64,000 bases of DNA from Streptomyces genisteinicus (GTDB lineage: Bacteria; Actinomycetota; Actinomycetes; Streptomycetales; Streptomycetaceae), in contig NZ_CP060825.1 in NCBI RefSeq assembly GCF_014489615.1, positions 620,001-684,000 on the forward strand, given 5' to 3'. Below are positions 62,777 through 64,000 of this stretch, piece by piece. Numbering within the stretch: the first letter of the stretch is position 1; each line of letters begins with the position of its first letter. The notes beneath the pieces are model-generated. The model worked only from the letters and a program-made list of their open reading frames with translations, was not told the origin of the DNA and did no database searches. The translations under genes were made by a program, and so were the position numbers.

Positions 62777-62884
62777 TCAGGAACTTGCGGCGCTGCAGAC
62801 GCGCAGGAGGTCGATGTGCCGTCGGCAGGTGAGCAGCAGCGGCCGGCGTACCGCACGGCCCGGGTCTGCCCCTGGGTGCCTCAT
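62777..62884 (-). CDS. Sulfur-responsive-type leader peptide, 35 aa
   Basis: ATG at 62884. The C-terminal part LLTCRRHIDLLRVCSAASS matches the conserved LxSRRHIDLLRVxSAxC core of small Streptomyces peptides that pipelines label putative leader peptide and that precede genes for sulfur uptake or use. Two Cys lie in the core. In related actinobacterial systems ribosome stalling at Cys codons couples cysteine supply to expression of the downstream gene. Here the downstream gene is the GST-like gene, starting 173 nt later. Confidence 0.75.
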   Translation of the reverse strand: MRHPGADPGRAVRRPLLLTCRRHIDLLRVCSAASS

Positions 62885-63044
62885 GGCGTCCTGTCCGTCC
62901 GTCCGTCCCCCGGCGGTTCGCCGGGCTCTGCGACGAGTGTCGAGTCGCGCGGCGGCACCGTCAAGGGTGCTGACACGGGCTCCGCGGGCCGGTGCCGGCC
63001 GACCGGCATCGGGGACGTACCGGATACTGCGGCATACTGCGGCC

Positions 63045-63503
63045 ATGCGCATTTCAGCCAGGGCGGACTACGCGGTCTGCGCCGCCGTGCTGCTCGCCGC
63101 GGCGCCGGACGGCGGGCCGCTGAAGGCCGAGGCGATGGCCGAGGCCCAGGACATTCCGCACAAGTTCCTGGAGGGGATCCTGGGGGACATGCGCCGCGGC
63201 GGTCTGGTGCGCAGCCAGCGGGGCGGCAACGGCGGCTACTGGCTGGCGCGGCCGGCGGAGTCGATCAGCGTCGCGGACGTGATCCGGGCCGTGGACGGTC
63301 CGCTGGTGTCGGTCCGCGGGGTGCGCCCGCCGGAACTGTCGTACACCGGCCCCGCCGAGCCGTTGCAGCCCCTGTGGGTGGCGCTGCGGGCGGGGGTGCG
63401 GCAGATCCTGGAGGGTGTCACGATCGCGGCGATCGCCGCCGACCGGCTGCCGGAGGGTGTCTGCGCGCTGACCGAGGACCCGGCCGCGTGGACGAACCCC
63501 TGA
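63045..63503 (+). CDS. Rrf2-family transcriptional regulator
   Basis: A 152-aa winged-helix regulator beginning MRISARADYAVCAAVLLAA, the Rrf2 N-terminus, with GGNGGYWLARPAESISVADVIRAVDGPL typical of the wing and following helix. The three-Cys cluster that binds Fe-S in NsrR and IscR is absent (only Cys12 and one C-terminal Cys), so it belongs to the CymR-like, cluster-free type or senses something else. No ribosome site; CATACT lies 6 nt before the ATG at 63045, inside a doubled ATACTGCGGC. Divergent from the leader peptide/GST unit and upstream of the DszC-like gene. Confidence 0.9.
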   Translation: MRISARADYAVCAAVLLAAAPDGGPLKAEAMAEAQDIPHKFLEGILGDMRRGGLVRSQRGGNGGYWLARPAESISVADVIRAVDGPLVSVRGVRPPELSYTGPAEPLQPLWVALRAGVRQILEGVTIAAIAADRLPEGVCALTEDPAAWTNP

Positions 63504-63642
63504 GCGTGCGGCCCCGCGGCGTCCGCTGACGCCCCCTCATGTCCCGTGCGCTCGCGGGCTCCACGGTCCGGAATGCGGATGCCCGGTGTCCACCCCTCGA
63601 ACGCCCCCTTGGGTGCGCGCCGGAGGTCTGCCACGATCGATC

Positions 63643-63659
63643 CCTACTATTCCAGTAGG
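63643..63659. promoter_or_regulatory. Palindrome CCTACT-N5-AGTAGG over the -10 of the DszC-like gene
   Basis: Six-bp inverted repeat separated by ATTCC. It contains TACTAT (63645-63650), a good -10. A regulator bound here would block polymerase. The Rrf2 protein encoded just upstream is the obvious candidate. Confidence 0.55.
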
Positions 63660-63687
63660 AAACATGGGATTCACAGCGAGGTGGGCC

Positions 63688-64000
63688 GTGCGCACGTCGA
63701 CCAGGACAGGCCGCAGGGCCGACGACGATCTGTGGCAGCGGGTGGTCAGGGAGCTCGCCGACGACCTCGCGGTCGACGCGCTGCTCCGCGACCGCGCGGG
63801 CAAGCCGCCCTACGACGAGGTCGCCCGCCTCAAGGAGGCGGGCCTGCCGGGACTGCTGGTGCCGCCGAGCGCGTGGACACCGGGGTGCGATCTGCGGGAG
63901 GCCTGTACGGTCCTGGGCGAACTCGCCGCCGCCGACAGCTCGGTGGCCGAACTCCTCGCCCGCCACTACGCGCTGGCCTGGAGCGGGCGGCTGTTCGGCA
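63688..64000 (+). CDS. Acyl-CoA-dehydrogenase-like flavoprotein, DszC/SfnB type (partial)
   Basis: The first 104 codons are present; the gene continues past the right edge. GTG at 63688 follows GAGGTG by 4 nt; an in-frame ATG at 63664 is an alternative. The N-terminus DDDLWQRVVRELADDLAVDALLRDRAGKPPYDEVARLKEAGLPGLLVPP and GELAAADSSVAELLARHYALAW fit the acyl-CoA dehydrogenase fold of sulfur-acquisition monooxygenases (DszC, SfnB). These release sulfur from organic sulfur compounds with FMNH2. Catalytic residues are beyond the window. Confidence 0.8.
   Translation, partial: MRTSTRTGRRADDDLWQRVVRELADDLAVDALLRDRAGKPPYDEVARLKEAGLPGLLVPPSAWTPGCDLREACTVLGELAAADSSVAELLARHYALAWSGRLFG

Overview
The window is high-GC DNA with the gene style of a Streptomyces chromosome: GTG starts, strong GC hairpin terminators, several TANNNT promoters lying 6-7 nt before the start codon, and families typical of the genus (DUF6629, streptophobe, DUF6777, DUF6479, XRE-DUF5753/DUF397 pairs, SpoIIE-type phosphatases, LacI-controlled glycosidases). 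I saw no tRNA, rRNA, CRISPR array, transposase or integrase. All assignments come from reading the sequence; no database search was run.

Layout. 1-3.6 kb: start of an aldehyde dehydrogenase gene, two small conserved genes, a secreted streptogrisin-type protease, and a 77-aa gene behind a DNA-damage-type promoter motif followed by a 32-bp tandem repeat. 3.9-8.8 kb: a lone RsbW-like ATPase, then an operon of an FHA-ABC exporter, an SH3-like/TRVV-motif protein and a Ser/Thr kinase. 8.8-16.7 kb: streptophobe membrane protein, DUF6777 protein, secreted esterase, and a GH1 beta-glucosidase divergent from a LacI regulator with three evenly spaced operators between them. 17.3-25.5 kb: a three-subunit xanthine-dehydrogenase-type molybdoenzyme, uracil-DNA glycosylase, a PAS/GAF/SpoIIE phosphatase and an RpiR regulator. 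25.5-32.6 kb: a minus-strand peptide-export operon (NHLP-type): a 72-aa double-glycine precursor, an HlyD-like protein, a C39 peptidase/ABC exporter and a second ABC exporter, with no modification enzyme visible. 32.6-34.9 kb: a degenerate stretch and an XRE/DUF397 pair. 35-37.5 kb: zwf-opcA.

37.8-48.5 kb is a sugar island: a GH3 glycosidase with a binding-protein-dependent importer under a divergent LacI repressor (organisation like bxlREFGA), then a xylFGH-like importer. 48.5-51.7 kb holds a Tm-1-like protein, a MarR regulator and an apparently frameshifted LD-carboxypeptidase. 51.8-61.6 kb contains two more PAS/GAF/SpoIIE/HATPase proteins, one of which has lost metal-binding aspartates, a helical-repeat membrane protein, a 60-aa protein behind a SigB-type promoter, a mycothiol-dependent isomerase-family protein, a GH12 cellulase with a CebR box, and a PhnB-like VOC protein. 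61.7-64 kb looks like a sulfur-acquisition locus: a glutathionyl-hydroquinone-reductase-like gene behind a Cys-containing leader peptide, a divergent Rrf2 regulator, and the start of a DszC/SfnB-like flavoprotein.

Themes that tie the window together are plant-polysaccharide use (cellulase, GH1, GH3, xylose and oligosaccharide importers, pentose-phosphate entry), partner-switching stress signalling (three SpoIIE-like proteins, one RsbW-like kinase, a SigB-type promoter), and a compact secreted-peptide system that is the best candidate for something undescribed.
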